64,000 nucleotides of DNA from Jiella pacifica (GCF_010500815.1 NZ_JAAAMG010000004.1:112186-176185), one strand, 5' to 3'. Shown: positions 36,831 through 47,442, counted from the stretch's first letter. Translations and numbers: made by a program. Notes: a model not told the origin generated them from the letters alone.

Positions 36831-37514
36831 ATGAGCGCGAGAAGCATATTGATCGTCGACGACGACGATGACCTGAGAGAGACGCTGGCCGAGCAGCTGT
36901 CCCTGCACGAGGAATTCAACGTCCTGCAGGAGGACACGGCAGCCAAGGGCATTGCTGCGGCACGAGGCGGCCTGATCGACCTCGTCGTGATGGATGTCGG
37001 CCTGCCGGACATGGACGGTCGCGAGGCTGTCAAGGTCCTGCGCAAGGGCGGCTTCAAGGCGCCGATCATCATTCTGACGGCCCAGGATGCCGATTCCGAC
37101 ACAATCCTCGGCCTGGAGGCCGGGGCGAACGACTACGTCACCAAGCCGTTCCGCTTCGCGGTGCTGCTGGCCCGCATCAGGGCGCAGCTTCGCCAGCACG
37201 ACCAGAGCGAGGACGCGACCTTCCAGGTCGGGCCCTACGTCTTCAAGCCGAGCCAGAAGGTGCTGATCGACGAGAAGGGCGGCAAGATCCGGCTGACCGA
37301 GAAGGAGACGGCGATCATCCGCTATCTCTATCGGGCCGATCGCAAGGTGATCACCCGCGACGTCCTTCTGGAGGAAGTCTGGGGCTATAATTCCGGCGTC
37401 ACCACCCACACGCTGGAGACCCACGTCTATCGGCTGCGCCAGAAGATCGAGCCGGATCCGTCCAATGCGCGGTTGCTGGTGACGGAGGCCGGAGGCTACA
37501 AGCTGGTGCCCTGA
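36831..37514 (+). CDS. cenR: OmpR/PhoB-type response regulator, CenR-like
   Basis: A 227-residue two-component regulator. The receiver has the acidic pocket LIVDDDDDL, phospho-acceptor D55 in VVMDVGLPDMDG, and the conserved lysine in YVTKPFRFAVLLARIRAQLR. The output is a winged helix (KIRLTEKETAIIRYLYRADRK, RDVLLEEVWGYNSGVTTHTLETHVYRLRQKIEPDP). The LGLEAGANDYVTKPF and WGYNSGVTTHTLETH blocks match CenR of Caulobacter and rhizobia, an essential envelope regulator. The kinase gene is not adjacent. The neighbouring wall-modifying gene fits an envelope theme but does not prove regulation. An upstream TTG (36804) is an alternative start. Confidence 0.8.
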   Translation: MSARSILIVDDDDDLRETLAEQLSLHEEFNVLQEDTAAKGIAAARGGLIDLVVMDVGLPDMDGREAVKVLRKGGFKAPIIILTAQDADSDTILGLEAGANDYVTKPFRFAVLLARIRAQLRQHDQSEDATFQVGPYVFKPSQKVLIDEKGGKIRLTEKETAIIRYLYRADRKVITRDVLLEEVWGYNSGVTTHTLETHVYRLRQKIEPDPSNARLLVTEAGGYKLVP

Positions 37515-37824
37515 CAGGCTCCGGCTTGGCCTCGGGACCCTGGTCGTCGCTGCCGTTCTGCGGCGGACGGCATGGCAGGGCGTCGGCCAAGATCTAACCT
37601 GCGGTATGAGTTCGTCCAATCGCCGCTCTGAGGCGACCGCAGGACAAGTCTTGCCCGCGCGTTCACCATTCCTCTACCAATCCCGTTCACGATAACGTCG
37701 TCGTGTCTTGGCGGCGGAGCGCCGTGAACCGGAGCTCCGGATCCGATTCGATGGTTAATGGAGAGGCCAGGCCGGCTAAGTCCCGTCGCGCCTCGGGGCA
37801 GGAAAAGATCGGTACGCCGCAACG
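37515..37824. other. Intergenic region before the cyclic-nucleotide-binding gene
   Basis: 310 bases with no supported gene. The middle (about 37590-37770) should contain the promoter of the next gene. An opposing frame across it has low-complexity, arginine-rich composition and no start context, so it is not called. Confidence 0.45.
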
Positions 37825-38277
37825 ATGAGCCTCGAGAGCGACATCGCGATCCTCCGGAACGTCCGGCTCTTCGACGGGCTTCAGACCGATCAGCTGCGGC
37901 TTCTCGCCTTCGGTGCCGAGCACCGGCGCGTGCGGACCGGCGAATTCGTGTTTCGCGAGAATGCCCGGGCCGACGCCGGTTTCGTCATCGTTTCGGGAAG
38001 CGTCGTTTTGACGCGCGGCCGCGGCGAGGACGCCAAGATCGTCTCCCGTCACGGCCCGGGGGCGCTGCTCGGCGAGATCTGCCTGATCACCGAGACCACC
38101 CGGCCGGCGAGCGCCCAGACGGAGACGGACTGCGACCTCATCCGCGTCTCGCGGACGCTGTTTCGCCGCATGCTCGAAGAGTATCCGGAATTCGCTGCCG
38201 TCCTGCACCAGCGTATCCGCTACGAACTCGAAGCGATGCTCGCCGACATCGAGCGGCTCGAAGATCGGTTCAGCTGA
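37825..38277 (+). CDS. Stand-alone cyclic-nucleotide-binding (Crp-type sensor) domain protein
   Basis: A 150-residue protein with one cNMP-binding beta-roll: FDGLQTDQLRLLAFGAEHRRVRTGEFVFREN, DAGFVIVSGSVVLTRG, GPGALLGEICLITETTRPASAQTETDCDLIRVSR. The phosphate-binding cassette normally reads GExAL/RpR; here GEICLITETTRPAS keeps the glutamate and places an R-P-A after it. The long final helix (FAAVLHQRIRYELEAMLADIERLEDRF) ends the protein, so there is no DNA-binding HTH. It is probably a sensor or partner module rather than a transcription factor. It is convergent with xthA. Confidence 0.8.
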   Translation: MSLESDIAILRNVRLFDGLQTDQLRLLAFGAEHRRVRTGEFVFRENARADAGFVIVSGSVVLTRGRGEDAKIVSRHGPGALLGEICLITETTRPASAQTETDCDLIRVSRTLFRRMLEEYPEFAAVLHQRIRYELEAMLADIERLEDRFS

Positions 38278-38314
38278 GGCTCGGCAGGTCTGGCGTGCTT
38301 GGCCGCCTGGATCT

Positions 38315-39118
38315 CTACAGCGCAAACCTTGCGATCACCGGCACATGGTCGGACGGCTTCTCCCAGCCGCGGGCCTCGGAAAGGATCTCGACCTTTTCGA
38401 GCACCGGCGCCATGTCGGCCGAGCCCCAGACATGGTCGAGCCGGCGGCCGCGGTTGGAGGCCGCCCAGTCCTTGGCGCGGTAGCTCCACCAGGTGAACAG
38501 CACCTCTTCGGGCGGGAAATGCACCCGCATCAGGTCGGTCCAGTTGCCGTCCTTCTGCGCCGTCACGAGCCCTTCGGTCTCGACCGGGGTGTGCGAGACG
38601 ATCTTCAGGAGCTGCTTGTGGGACCAGACGTCGGTTTCGAGCGGCGCGATGTTGAGATCGCCGCACAGGAGCGCCGAAACGCCCGTCTCGCCGTCGGCAT
38701 TCGTGCGCCGAAGCTCTTCGACGAAATCAAGCTTGTGGCGGAATTTCGGGTTGATCTCGGGGTTCGGTTCGTCGCCGCCGGCCGGAACGTAGAGATTGTG
38801 GATGCGGATTTTCCGCCCCCCTGTCTCAAGTCGCGTCGATAGGTGCCGCGCATCGCCGACGGCGCAGAAATCCTGCCGCACGATGTCCTCGAAGGGCAGC
38901 TTCGAGATCGTCGCGACGCCGTGATAGCCCTTCTGGCCGTGGATCGCCACGTGCTCGTAGCCGAGCGCCCTGAACGCCTTTTCGGGGAACTGGTCGTTCG
39001 GGCACTTGGTCTCCTGCAGGCACAGGACGTCCGGCTGGTGCTCGGTGAGGAAGCGTTCGACCAGGCCGATCCTGAGGCGCACGGAGTTGATGTTCCAGGT
39101 GGCGAGGGAGAAGGACAT
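38315..39118 (-). CDS. xthA: Exodeoxyribonuclease III
   Basis: A 267-residue AP endonuclease/3' exonuclease of base-excision repair. Key residues are in place: MSFSLATWNINSVRLR, QETKCPNDQFP (metal-binding Glu), LYVPAGGDEPN, LCGDLNIAP (catalytic Asp/Asn), FTWWSYRAKDWAASNRGRRLDHVWGS, and final SDHVPVIARF (catalytic His). Rhizobia often carry lolA just upstream of xthA; here an alpha/beta hydrolase gene on the other strand separates them. Confidence 0.96.
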   Translation of the reverse strand: MSFSLATWNINSVRLRIGLVERFLTEHQPDVLCLQETKCPNDQFPEKAFRALGYEHVAIHGQKGYHGVATISKLPFEDIVRQDFCAVGDARHLSTRLETGGRKIRIHNLYVPAGGDEPNPEINPKFRHKLDFVEELRRTNADGETGVSALLCGDLNIAPLETDVWSHKQLLKIVSHTPVETEGLVTAQKDGNWTDLMRVHFPPEEVLFTWWSYRAKDWAASNRGRRLDHVWGSADMAPVLEKVEILSEARGWEKPSDHVPVIARFAL

Positions 39119-39386
39119 GGGCGCGGCGCTCTTGCTGAAAGGGGCGGGAGAGGGTCGTCCGGCTTAGGCCTGGGAGCCAGTCGACGGCAAGCGCGAGGCG
39201 ATGGCTATCCCCATAGGAGTCGGTCTGCAGGCGAAGAAGAGCCGGTTCACGAGCTACCATTGTTCCGTGCTCCGGCACGGCGAGGGACGACGAAGCAAGG
39301 AGGGGAATCTTCCGAAACCTTGCGGGTGCCTTCGGCCTTCGTATCTCAACCAGCAGCCAGGACGGCCCTTGAGGCGGAGAAACATC

Positions 39387-40274
39387 ATGTTCGAAGGCTT
39401 TTCCGAGCGCGTCATCCCGGGCGAGGGCGCCGAGATCTTCTGCCGCAACGGCGGCGACGGCCCGCCGCTGCTGCTGCTCCATGGCTATCCTGAGACCGGG
39501 GCGATGTGGGCGCCGATCGCCGGGAGGCTGGCCGAGCGGTTCAGCCTCGTCGTGCCGGATCTGCGCGGTTACGGCCGCTCGTCGGTGCCGCAGAACGACC
39601 CGGAGAATGTCGCCTACTCCAAGCGCCGCATGGGCGCCGACATGGCGGCGGTGATGCGCGCGCTTGGCCATGAGCGCTTTGCCGTCGCCGGCCACGATCG
39701 CGGCGCCCGCGTCGCCTATCGAATGGGGTTCGACATGCCGGAGCGGCTGACCCGACTCGCCGTTCTCGACATCGTGCCGGTCGCCGAAGTCTGGGATGCG
39801 ATGGGGCCGAGCGAAGCGTTGAAAGTCTATCACTGGCCGTTTCTCGCGCAGCCATATCCGATGCCCGAAACGCTGATCGGCGCCGACCCGGTCTTCTATC
39901 TGAAGCACACAATGGCAAGTTGGACGGGCGCGAAATCGCTGGAGGGTTTTGCGCCCGAGGCCCTCGCCGAATATGCCAAGCACTTTGCCCGGCCCGAGCA
40001 TATTCACGGCGCCTGTAACGATTATCGTGCGGGAGCGACGATCGACTGGCGGCTCGACCGGGAGGACCGGGCGGCGGGTCGCAGGATCGCCACGCCGATG
40101 CTGGCGCTCTGGGGTTCGGTCGGAATTCCTGGCTCGGGCGAGAGCCCGCTCGACATCTGGAAGCGCTGGGCCGTCGACGTCACCGGCGGGCCGATCGACG
40201 CCGGGCATTTCCTCGTCGAGGAGGCGCCGGAGGAGATGCTCGCGGCGCTGCTCGGGTTTTTCGGAAAGGGGTGA
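39387..40274 (+). CDS. Haloacetate (fluoroacetate) dehalogenase-like alpha/beta hydrolase
   Basis: A 295-residue alpha/beta hydrolase. It starts MFEGFSERVIPGEGAEIFCRNGGDGPPLLLLHGYPETGAMW, the usual beginning of haloacetate dehalogenases. The nucleophile elbow is GHDRGARVAYR, so the nucleophile is aspartate (D104), with R105 and R108 spaced as the two carboxylate-binding arginines of fluoroacetate dehalogenase. YHWPFLAQPYPMPE supplies the halide-binding H149/W150 pair, ACNDYRAG the tyrosine, and DAGHFLVEE the catalytic histidine. Hydrolysis of a halogenated acid is plausible, but the natural substrate could differ. It is convergent with lolA. Confidence 0.82.
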   Translation: MFEGFSERVIPGEGAEIFCRNGGDGPPLLLLHGYPETGAMWAPIAGRLAERFSLVVPDLRGYGRSSVPQNDPENVAYSKRRMGADMAAVMRALGHERFAVAGHDRGARVAYRMGFDMPERLTRLAVLDIVPVAEVWDAMGPSEALKVYHWPFLAQPYPMPETLIGADPVFYLKHTMASWTGAKSLEGFAPEALAEYAKHFARPEHIHGACNDYRAGATIDWRLDREDRAAGRRIATPMLALWGSVGIPGSGESPLDIWKRWAVDVTGGPIDAGHFLVEEAPEEMLAALLGFFGKG

Positions 40275-40294
40275 GGGCGACGCGGGTCGCCCTC
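40273..40294. terminator. Hairpin between convergent hydrolase and lolA genes
   Basis: A perfect 9-bp inverted repeat with a 4-base loop overlaps the hydrolase stop codon, lying between convergent genes. There is no T tract, so termination by this hairpin alone is uncertain. Confidence 0.4.
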
Positions 40295-40305
40295 GACGTG
40301 CCGGA

Positions 40306-40953
40306 TCAGCGGTTGCCCGTCTGGCCCTGCGAGATCGCCGTATAGGGGATCTTGAAGGCCGATTCCTGGATGTTGCCGCCTTCCTGGACGTTGTAGATCA
40401 TCACCGAGGTCTCCCGCCCCTGCTTGTCGCGGATCGTCCACTGCTTCAGGTCGGAACTCTTCGGATCGAACATCATGGTGATGCGGGAATTGCCGAAGAC
40501 CGAACTGTCGCCCATGACGATGGTGGTGAGGTCCGGCTCTTCCTTGACGCTCTGGATGTTGGCTTGCGACAGGTTGATGCGCCGGTCGAGCAGGAGCTTC
40601 ATCGGCGTCTGGGAGAGCGGATAGGTCTCCCAGGTGTTGAGCTTGCGATTGTTGATCGCGACGTTGGAGCCGTCGGAAATGACGCGCAGCGGCGCGTTGG
40701 CATAATCGAAGCGCACCTTGCCGGGGCGCTCGATGTAGAACTTGCCTTCCGACTGCCGGCCGTTCGGATCGAACTGGACGAAGTCGCCATGCATCGAGGG
40801 GATCGAGGCGAAATGGTCGGCGATCTTCTGGGCCGCAGCGGTCGCCTGGGCCTGGGCTGCGGGAACGGCGGCAGACAGGAGCATCGCCGCCCCGGCACCG
40901 GCGATCGCTGCGCGGCGCCCGGCGCTGCGGATGAATTGCATGAATTGGGCCAT
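40306..40953 (-). CDS. lolA: Outer-membrane lipoprotein carrier protein LolA family
   Basis: A 215-residue periplasmic protein with a signal peptide ending about PAAQAQA. The LolA/LolA-like beta-sheet domain follows: AQKIADHFASIPSMHGDFVQFDPNGRQSEGKFYIERPGKVRFDYANAPLRVISDG. The MHGDF-Q and G.F...RPGK.RF.Y blocks are the family hallmark. LolA ferries lipoproteins from LolCDE to the outer membrane. The tail, IPYTAISQGQTGNR, is slightly shorter than in enterobacterial LolA. It is probably transcribed alone, since the flanking gene downstream opposes it. Confidence 0.9.
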   Translation of the reverse strand: MAQFMQFIRSAGRRAAIAGAGAAMLLSAAVPAAQAQATAAAQKIADHFASIPSMHGDFVQFDPNGRQSEGKFYIERPGKVRFDYANAPLRVISDGSNVAINNRKLNTWETYPLSQTPMKLLLDRRINLSQANIQSVKEEPDLTTIVMGDSSVFGNSRITMMFDPKSSDLKQWTIRDKQGRETSVMIYNVQEGGNIQESAFKIPYTAISQGQTGNR

Positions 40954-41116
40954 CTTCGTGCGGCTTCCTCTCTTGGGACCTTCGCCCTTCGACGTCGCGC
41001 CGGTTCATGCCGGCGTCGATCTTCGTTCTCTATGCTATTTTGGGAGCGTTACGTGGGGCTGCAATGGGGCCTAACCATGGCGTGAAGCGCACCGCACGGC
41101 CCACCCCTCTGCGACC

Positions 41117-42298
41117 TCAGGTCACGCTGCTCGCCGCGGCAAGGCCTCGTTCGAGGTCCGCCTTGAGATCGGCGACGTCCTCGAGCCCCACCTGCAGGCG
41201 GATGAAGGTTCCATCCGCCGGGCCTTTGCAGATCGTGCGATCCGAAAGGTCCACCGCCACGGCAAGGCTCTCGTGCCCACCCCAGGAATAGCCGAGACCG
41301 ATGATCTCCAGCGCGTCGAGGAAGGTGGCGGCGCGGGAAAAGCTGCCGGGCAGCAGGAAGGAGAACAGGCCGGAGGAACCGGAGAACTGGCGCTCGTAGA
41401 GGTCCCGGTCGAAGAACGAGGCAAGGGCCGGATGGCGCACCTCGCCGACCCCGTCCCGGCCCTCCAGCCATGTCGCCAGTTCGAGCGCCGAGGCCTGATG
41501 GCGCTCCAGCCGCACGCCCATGGTCTTCAAGCCGCGCAGGACGAGGTAGACGTCGTCGGGCCCGGCATTGACGCCGATCTGCATCTGCGTCTCGCGCAGC
41601 CGGTGGGCGGTTTCCTTCGTGGCGGAGACGCTGCCCATCATCACGTCGGAATGCCCGCTCGGATATTTCGTCAGGGCGTGGATCGACAGGTCGACGCCGT
41701 GCTCGAGCGGGCGGAAGAACAGCGGTGTCGCCCAGGTGTTGTCGAGCATGGTGACGGCGCCGCCGGCATGGGCCGCATCGCAGACCGCCCGCACATCCAT
41801 CATCTCGAAGGTGTTGGAGGCAGGCGCCTCCAGGAAAACGACCTTGGTGTTGGGCTTCATCAGATCCGCGATGCCCGCCCCGACATGGGGCTCGAAATAC
41901 TCGATCTCGACGCCCATGCGCCGCAACGTGCCGTTGGCGAACTGCCGAGTGGGCGAATAGACGGAATCGACGATCAGGCAATGATCGCCGGCGCCGAGAA
42001 ACGCGAGGAGGGGAATCGAGATCGCGGCGAGGCCGGAGGGCACGAGAATCGTCTCATGCGCGTTCTCGAGTTCGCTCAACGCATCTTCCAGAGCTTTCGT
42101 CGTGGGGGTGCCGCGTAGTCCATAAGTATAAGGCAGCGACTTGCGATTCTTCATCGCATCGGTCGATTCGAACAGCACCGTGGAGGCGTGAACGACCGGC
42201 GGATTGACGAATCCGTGCATGGATCGGGGATCGTAGGGCCCGTGCGCAAGCAGGGTGTTGGGGCCCGTCTGCCGGGATTTTGAGCGGTCCGTGGTCAA
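41117..42298 (-). CDS. metC: Cystathionine beta-lyase
   Basis: A 393-residue PLP enzyme of the Cys/Met metabolism family. It cleaves cystathionine to homocysteine, pyruvate and ammonia in methionine synthesis. Visible landmarks are HGFVNPPVVHASTVLFES, YTYGLRGTPTTKALEDALSELE, VPSGLAAISIPLLAFL, TMLDNTWATPLFFRPLEHG and the PLP-lysine K211 in SIHALTKYPSGHSDVMMG. YGLRGTPTT is the proteobacterial MetC pattern. The start is TTG at 42298, supported by AGAAGGA 7 bases upstream; later ATGs would remove conserved N-terminal residues. It is divergent from aapJ. Confidence 0.92.
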   Translation of the reverse strand: MTTDRSKSRQTGPNTLLAHGPYDPRSMHGFVNPPVVHASTVLFESTDAMKNRKSLPYTYGLRGTPTTKALEDALSELENAHETILVPSGLAAISIPLLAFLGAGDHCLIVDSVYSPTRQFANGTLRRMGVEIEYFEPHVGAGIADLMKPNTKVVFLEAPASNTFEMMDVRAVCDAAHAGGAVTMLDNTWATPLFFRPLEHGVDLSIHALTKYPSGHSDVMMGSVSATKETAHRLRETQMQIGVNAGPDDVYLVLRGLKTMGVRLERHQASALELATWLEGRDGVGEVRHPALASFFDRDLYERQFSGSSGLFSFLLPGSFSRAATFLDALEIIGLGYSWGGHESLAVAVDLSDRTICKGPADGTFIRLQVGLEDVADLKADLERGLAAASSVT

Positions 42299-42517
42299 CT
42301 GTTCGTCCTTCTGGCTACTTTGTCTGCAGAGTTGATCGTTCCACCGGTGTGCATTGCAAAAGAAAAAACCGGCAGCTTGACCTGATTAAAATTATGTCAT
42401 GGAATTGCCCAGCTTGGCGGAGGTCACCGATGAAGAAGCGGTGCCGCCGCTGCCGCGCCTGTCTCCAGACGGCGCGGACAGAGTTAAAACGATAACCCAG
42501 ATGGGGAAGGCTTCCTG

Positions 42518-43537
42518 ATGAATTCCAAGCTCCTGACAGCTCTGCTCGGCATGACGATTGCAGGGCTCGCCGGCGGCGCCGCCTCTGCGCAGACGCTCGA
42601 CACCGTGAAGGAGAGAGGCCAGCTTCGTTGCGGCGTCAACACCGGCCTGCCGGGCTTCGCTTCCCAGAACGACCAGGGCGCATGGCAGGGTCTCGACGTC
42701 GACTACTGCAAGGCCGTTGCCGCCGCCGTCTTCGGCGATGCGTCGAAGGTGCAGTACTCGCCGCTGTCGGCCGTCCAGCGTTTCCCGGCGCTGCAGAACA
42801 ACGAAATCGACATGCTGGCCCGCAACACCACCTGGACGATGGACCGCGACACCACGCTCGGCCTCGCCTTCGCCGGCGTCAACTACTATGACGGCCAGGG
42901 CTTCATGGTGAAGAAGGACCTCGGCGTCAATTCGGCGCTCGAACTGTCCGGCGCGACCGTCTGCGTCCAGTCCGGCACGACCACCGAGCTGAACCTCGCC
43001 GACTATTTCCGCACCAACAAGATGGACTACAATCCGGTCGTCATCGAGGCCCAGTCGGACGTGAATTCGGCTTATGACTCCGGCCGCTGCGACGTCCTGA
43101 CGACCGATGCTTCGGGCCTTGCGGCCTCGCGTCTCGAAATGGCGAGCCCGGAAAATCACGTCATCCTGCCGGAGATCATCTCCAAGGAGCCGCTCGGACC
43201 GGCCGTGCGCCAGGGCGACAGCCAGTGGTTCAACATCGTCAAGTGGACGCACAACGCGCTTCTCGACGCGGAAGAGCTCGGCGTCACCCAGGAGAACGTC
43301 GACGAGATGATGACCTCCGAGAACCCGGAGATCCGGCGTCTGCTCGGCCAGGACAAGGACTTCGGCGCCTCGATCGGCCTGTCCAAGGACTGGGCGGTGA
43401 ACATCATCAAGGCCGTAGGCAATTACGGCGAGATCTTCGAGCGCAACATCGGCGTCAACACGCCGCTGGAGATCCAGCGCGGCCAGAACGCCCTGTGGAC
43501 GAAGGGCGGCCTGCAGTACGGCATGCCGATCCGCTGA
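42518..43537 (+). CDS. aapJ: General L-amino-acid ABC transporter, periplasmic binding protein
   Basis: A 339-residue solute-binding protein with signal peptide MNSKLLTALLGMTIAGLAGGAASAQT. The mature part starts LDTVKERGQLRCGVNTGLPGFASQNDQGAWQGLDVDYCKAVAAAVFGD, nearly the consensus of AapJ. NTTWTMDRD and TTDASGLAASR also match. AapJ captures a broad range of L-amino acids for AapQMP. GGGGAAGG lies 8 bases upstream of the ATG. A hairpin-T tail follows the gene, so aapJ should be expressed above the membrane subunits. Confidence 0.96.
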   Translation: MNSKLLTALLGMTIAGLAGGAASAQTLDTVKERGQLRCGVNTGLPGFASQNDQGAWQGLDVDYCKAVAAAVFGDASKVQYSPLSAVQRFPALQNNEIDMLARNTTWTMDRDTTLGLAFAGVNYYDGQGFMVKKDLGVNSALELSGATVCVQSGTTTELNLADYFRTNKMDYNPVVIEAQSDVNSAYDSGRCDVLTTDASGLAASRLEMASPENHVILPEIISKEPLGPAVRQGDSQWFNIVKWTHNALLDAEELGVTQENVDEMMTSENPEIRRLLGQDKDFGASIGLSKDWAVNIIKAVGNYGEIFERNIGVNTPLEIQRGQNALWTKGGLQYGMPIR

Positions 43538-43561
43538 TCCCGGCAAGCTCGCCACGTGTGC

Positions 43562-43590
43562 GGGCGCCCCTTGATCGGGGCGCCCATTTT
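43562..43590 (+). terminator. Partial terminator/attenuator between aapJ and aapQ
   Basis: A perfect 9-bp stem (43562-43570 and 43577-43585) with loop TTGATC is followed by ATTTTC. The short T-run suggests incomplete termination, a common means of making more binding protein than permease. Confidence 0.75.
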
Positions 43591-43703
43591 CAGACAGTGC
43601 CGGAACTGGCGGGCCGTCGGTCGCTTGCCGGAGCGTGGGCCATCGGGCTGCGCGCGCCGCCGGCCGATCGTCGGTGCCTTGCCGGACGTGGGAGTTCGTC
43701 GCC

Positions 43704-44894
43704 ATGAGCGTCGAGACTGAGACGATGCCACGACGCGTCAGCGGCTCGTCGATCCTCAACAATCCGACGGTGCGAAGCATCGTCATCCAGGTTTCGCTGA
43801 TCGTCTTTCTCGTCGGGTTCACCTGGTGGATCATCGACAACACGGCGCGCAACCTCGCCGCAGCCAACATCGCCTCGGGCTTCGACTTCCTCTGGTCGCG
43901 CGCCGGCTTCGACATCGCCATCACGCCGATCGCCTATACGTCGAACGAGACCTACGGCGAGGCGATCGTCATCGGCATCCTCAACACGCTGATCATCTCG
44001 GCGGCGGGTATCGCGCTGGCGACGATCCTCGGCTTCGTCGTCGGCATCGGCCGGTTGTCGGGCAATTTCCTCATTCGGATGCTCTCCACCGTCTATGTGG
44101 AGATCTTCCGCAACATCCCGCCGCTGCTCGTCATCCTGTTCTGGTACTTCGGCGTCCTGTCGGTTCTCAGCGGTCCGCGCGGCCTCGAAGAAAGCCCCAT
44201 CGGCATCTACCTGACCAATCGCGGCCTGCAGATCCCGAGCATCATCTTCGGGGCGCTGGCATGGGCCTCGTTCGCCGCCTTCGTCGTCGGCATCGTCGCG
44301 GCGATTGTCATCGCCCAGCGCAACAAGAAGCATCAGCTGGCGACCGGCGAGCGCAAGCCGATTCTGTGGACGGCTCTCGCGCTGATCCTCGGCCTGCCGA
44401 TCCTGGTCTTCATCGTCACCGGCGTGCCGGCGGTGCTCGAATTTCCCACCGCCAATCGCTTCAATCTCGCGGGCGGTATCCAGATCCGGCCGGAATTCAT
44501 CGCCTTGTGGCTGGCGCTGTCGATCTATACTGGCGCCTTCATTGCCGAAATCGTGCGCGCCGGCATCATGTCGGTCTCCAAGGGACAGAACGAGGCGGCC
44601 TCCGCCCTCGGCCTGAGACGCGGCCAGGCGCTGCGGCTCGTCGTCGTGCCGCAGGCCTTCCGGGTGATCATTCCGCCGCTCACCAGCCAGTATCTCAACC
44701 TCACCAAGAATTCCTCGCTCGGACTTGCCGTCGGTTATCCCGAACTCGTCGCCGTCGGTTCGACGGTGCTCAACCAGTCTGGCCAGTCGATCGAGATCGT
44801 CTGCATCTGGATGGCCGTCTATCTGACGATCAGCCTGTCGGTGTCGTTCTTCATGAACTGGTTCAATTCGAAGATGGCGCTGGTCGAGCGCTGA
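43704..44894 (+). CDS. aapQ: General L-amino-acid ABC transporter, permease
   Basis: A 396-residue inner-membrane permease of the His/Glu/Gln family. There are several hydrophobic helices, a hydrophilic periplasmic stretch near residues 45-85 and the EAA loop near [44 protein letters not shown], which docks with the ATPase AapP. The N-terminus [29 protein letters not shown] matches AapQ. GGGAG stands 9 bases before the ATG. It is followed by aapM after 10 bases. Confidence 0.95.
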   Translation: MSVETETMPRRVSGSSILNNPTVRSIVIQVSLIVFLVGFTWWIIDNTARNLAAANIASGFDFLWSRAGFDIAITPIAYTSNETYGEAIVIGILNTLIISAAGIALATILGFVVGIGRLSGNFLIRMLSTVYVEIFRNIPPLLVILFWYFGVLSVLSGPRGLEESPIGIYLTNRGLQIPSIIFGALAWASFAAFVVGIVAAIVIAQRNKKHQLATGERKPILWTALALILGLPILVFIVTGVPAVLEFPTANRFNLAGGIQIRPEFIALWLALSIYTGAFIAEIVRAGIMSVSKGQNEAASALGLRRGQALRLVVVPQAFRVIIPPLTSQYLNLTKNSSLGLAVGYPELVAVGSTVLNQSGQSIEIVCIWMAVYLTISLSVSFFMNWFNSKMALVER

Positions 44895-44904
44895 AGGACG
44901 ATCG

Positions 44905-46404
44905 ATGGAAGAGCAGGTTTTCCAATATGTGTCGAAGGACCAGAAGGCGGCGCTGCCGCCGCCGGCGAGCGAGGTCGGCGCCTTCGGCATCGTCCGCCGC
45001 AATCTCTTTGCCACGCCCGTCGATTCGATCCTTTCGATCGCGGCCGGTCTCTTCGTCCTCTGGGCGGCATGGAGCATTTTCCAATGGGCCGTCCTCGATG
45101 CGGTCTTTACCGGCGAGGACCGCGAGGCCTGCCTCGTCGAAGGCGGCGGCCATGGCGGCGCCTGCTGGGCCTTCGTCGAGGCGAAGTTCGGCCAGTTCAT
45201 CTACGGCACCTATCCATTCGCCGAGCGCTGGCGCGTCGACTTCCTTTTCGTCGCACTCGTCCTTCTCGTCGCCGGTGTCGCCATTCCGAAGGTGCCCTAC
45301 AAGCGGTTGAACGCCGTCCTGCTCTTCGGCGTCTTCCCGGTCCTGGCGCTCGTGCTTCTGACCGGCGGTCGCTTCGCCTTTTCCGGTGGCGAACTGGCGC
45401 TGCTCTTCCTGATCGCAGCGGCCGTCACCATCAGCGACGTCTCCTCCGAGCCGCAGGTCGGCTTTCACAGCCTGCCGGTGAAAATCGCGCTCGGTGCCAC
45501 GCTGCTGGCCTTCGTGGCGATCCTGCTGTCCAACTTCGTCAGCGCCCGGTCCTTCGAGTTTCTCGACTTCCGCTTCACGCTTTTGTCGTTGATCTCCTTC
45601 CTCGCCGCGGTCGTCGCACTCGGCCTCGTCGTCTTCGTCGGCGTCATGGCGCGGCGCGGCGAGGGCAATGTCGCGCGGCTGTTCTTTCCGGCCGCCGCCG
45701 TCATCCTCTTCCTGTTTCTGATGTCGACGAATTTCGGCCTGCCCCAGGTCCCGACGAATTTCTGGGGCGGTCTGATGCTGACCCTTGTCGTGGCGCTGTC
45801 GGGCATCGGCGCGTCCCTGCCGCTCGGCATCCTGCTCGCCCTCGGCCGGCGCTCCGACATGCCGGCGGTGAAGCTCCTCTCGGTGGTTTTCATCGAGTTC
45901 TGGCGCGGCGTGCCGCTGATCACCGTGTTGTTCATGGCGAACTTCATGCTGCCGCTGTTCATGCCCGAGGGCGTGACCTTCAACCAGCTCTTGCGCGCTT
46001 GCGTCGGCGTCGCGCTGTTCTCGGCGGCCTACATGGCGGAGGTGGTCCGCGGCGGCCTGCAGGCGATCCCGAAGGGGCAGTATGAAGGCGCCGACGCCAT
46101 GGCGCTGACCTATTGGCAGAAGATGCGGCTGATCATCCTGCCGCAGGCGCTGAAGCTGGTCATCCCCGGCATCGTCAACACCTTCATCGGCCTCTTCAAG
46201 GATACCAGCCTCGTCTACATCATCGGTCTCGCCGATCTTCTCGGCACGGTGCGGCGCGGCTTCAACGATCCCAACTGGATCACGCCATCGACGCCGGCGA
46301 CCGGCCTGATCTTCGCCGCCTTCATCTACTGGCTGTTCTGTTTCTCGATGTCGCGCTACTCGATCTACACCGAGCGGCGTCTCGACACGGGTCACAGGAG
46401 CTGA
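44905..46404 (+). CDS. aapM: General L-amino-acid ABC transporter, permease
   Basis: A 499-residue permease, the second membrane half of the Aap transporter. The N-terminal third adds extra helices and a periplasmic loop with cysteines ([22 protein letters not shown]). The EAA loop is [44 protein letters not shown]. Length and the extra N-terminal helices match AapM rather than AapQ. It is followed after 23 bases by the ATPase gene and is part of the aap operon. Confidence 0.95.
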   Translation: MEEQVFQYVSKDQKAALPPPASEVGAFGIVRRNLFATPVDSILSIAAGLFVLWAAWSIFQWAVLDAVFTGEDREACLVEGGGHGGACWAFVEAKFGQFIYGTYPFAERWRVDFLFVALVLLVAGVAIPKVPYKRLNAVLLFGVFPVLALVLLTGGRFAFSGGELALLFLIAAAVTISDVSSEPQVGFHSLPVKIALGATLLAFVAILLSNFVSARSFEFLDFRFTLLSLISFLAAVVALGLVVFVGVMARRGEGNVARLFFPAAAVILFLFLMSTNFGLPQVPTNFWGGLMLTLVVALSGIGASLPLGILLALGRRSDMPAVKLLSVVFIEFWRGVPLITVLFMANFMLPLFMPEGVTFNQLLRACVGVALFSAAYMAEVVRGGLQAIPKGQYEGADAMALTYWQKMRLIILPQALKLVIPGIVNTFIGLFKDTSLVYIIGLADLLGTVRRGFNDPNWITPSTPATGLIFAAFIYWLFCFSMSRYSIYTERRLDTGHRS

Positions 46405-46427
46405 AATCTTTTCGAGGAATTGCTGAC

Positions 46428-47234
<807 letters not shown>

Positions 47235-47263
47235 CGGCGAACGATCATCGTCGTCGCGAGTAT

Positions 47264-47292
47264 GCGGGGGCCATTCGGCCCCCGCTTTCGTT
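47264..47292 (+). terminator. Terminator of the aap operon
   Basis: A perfect 9-bp GC-rich stem (47264-47272 and 47277-47285) with loop ATTC is followed by TTTCGTT. It begins 30 bases past the aapP stop codon. Confidence 0.85.
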
Positions 47293-47442
47293 CGGGCCGT
47301 GAACTCTTGGGGAAGCATTCTTCATCGTTCCGAAACTATGGCTGGCTTTTGAACGATGAATTCAACTTCTCATATTTCCAAATTGCTGTACCCTTCGGGA
47401 AAGGACGATCAGGCCGGGAGGCCGGACGGGAGGGGTGACGCC

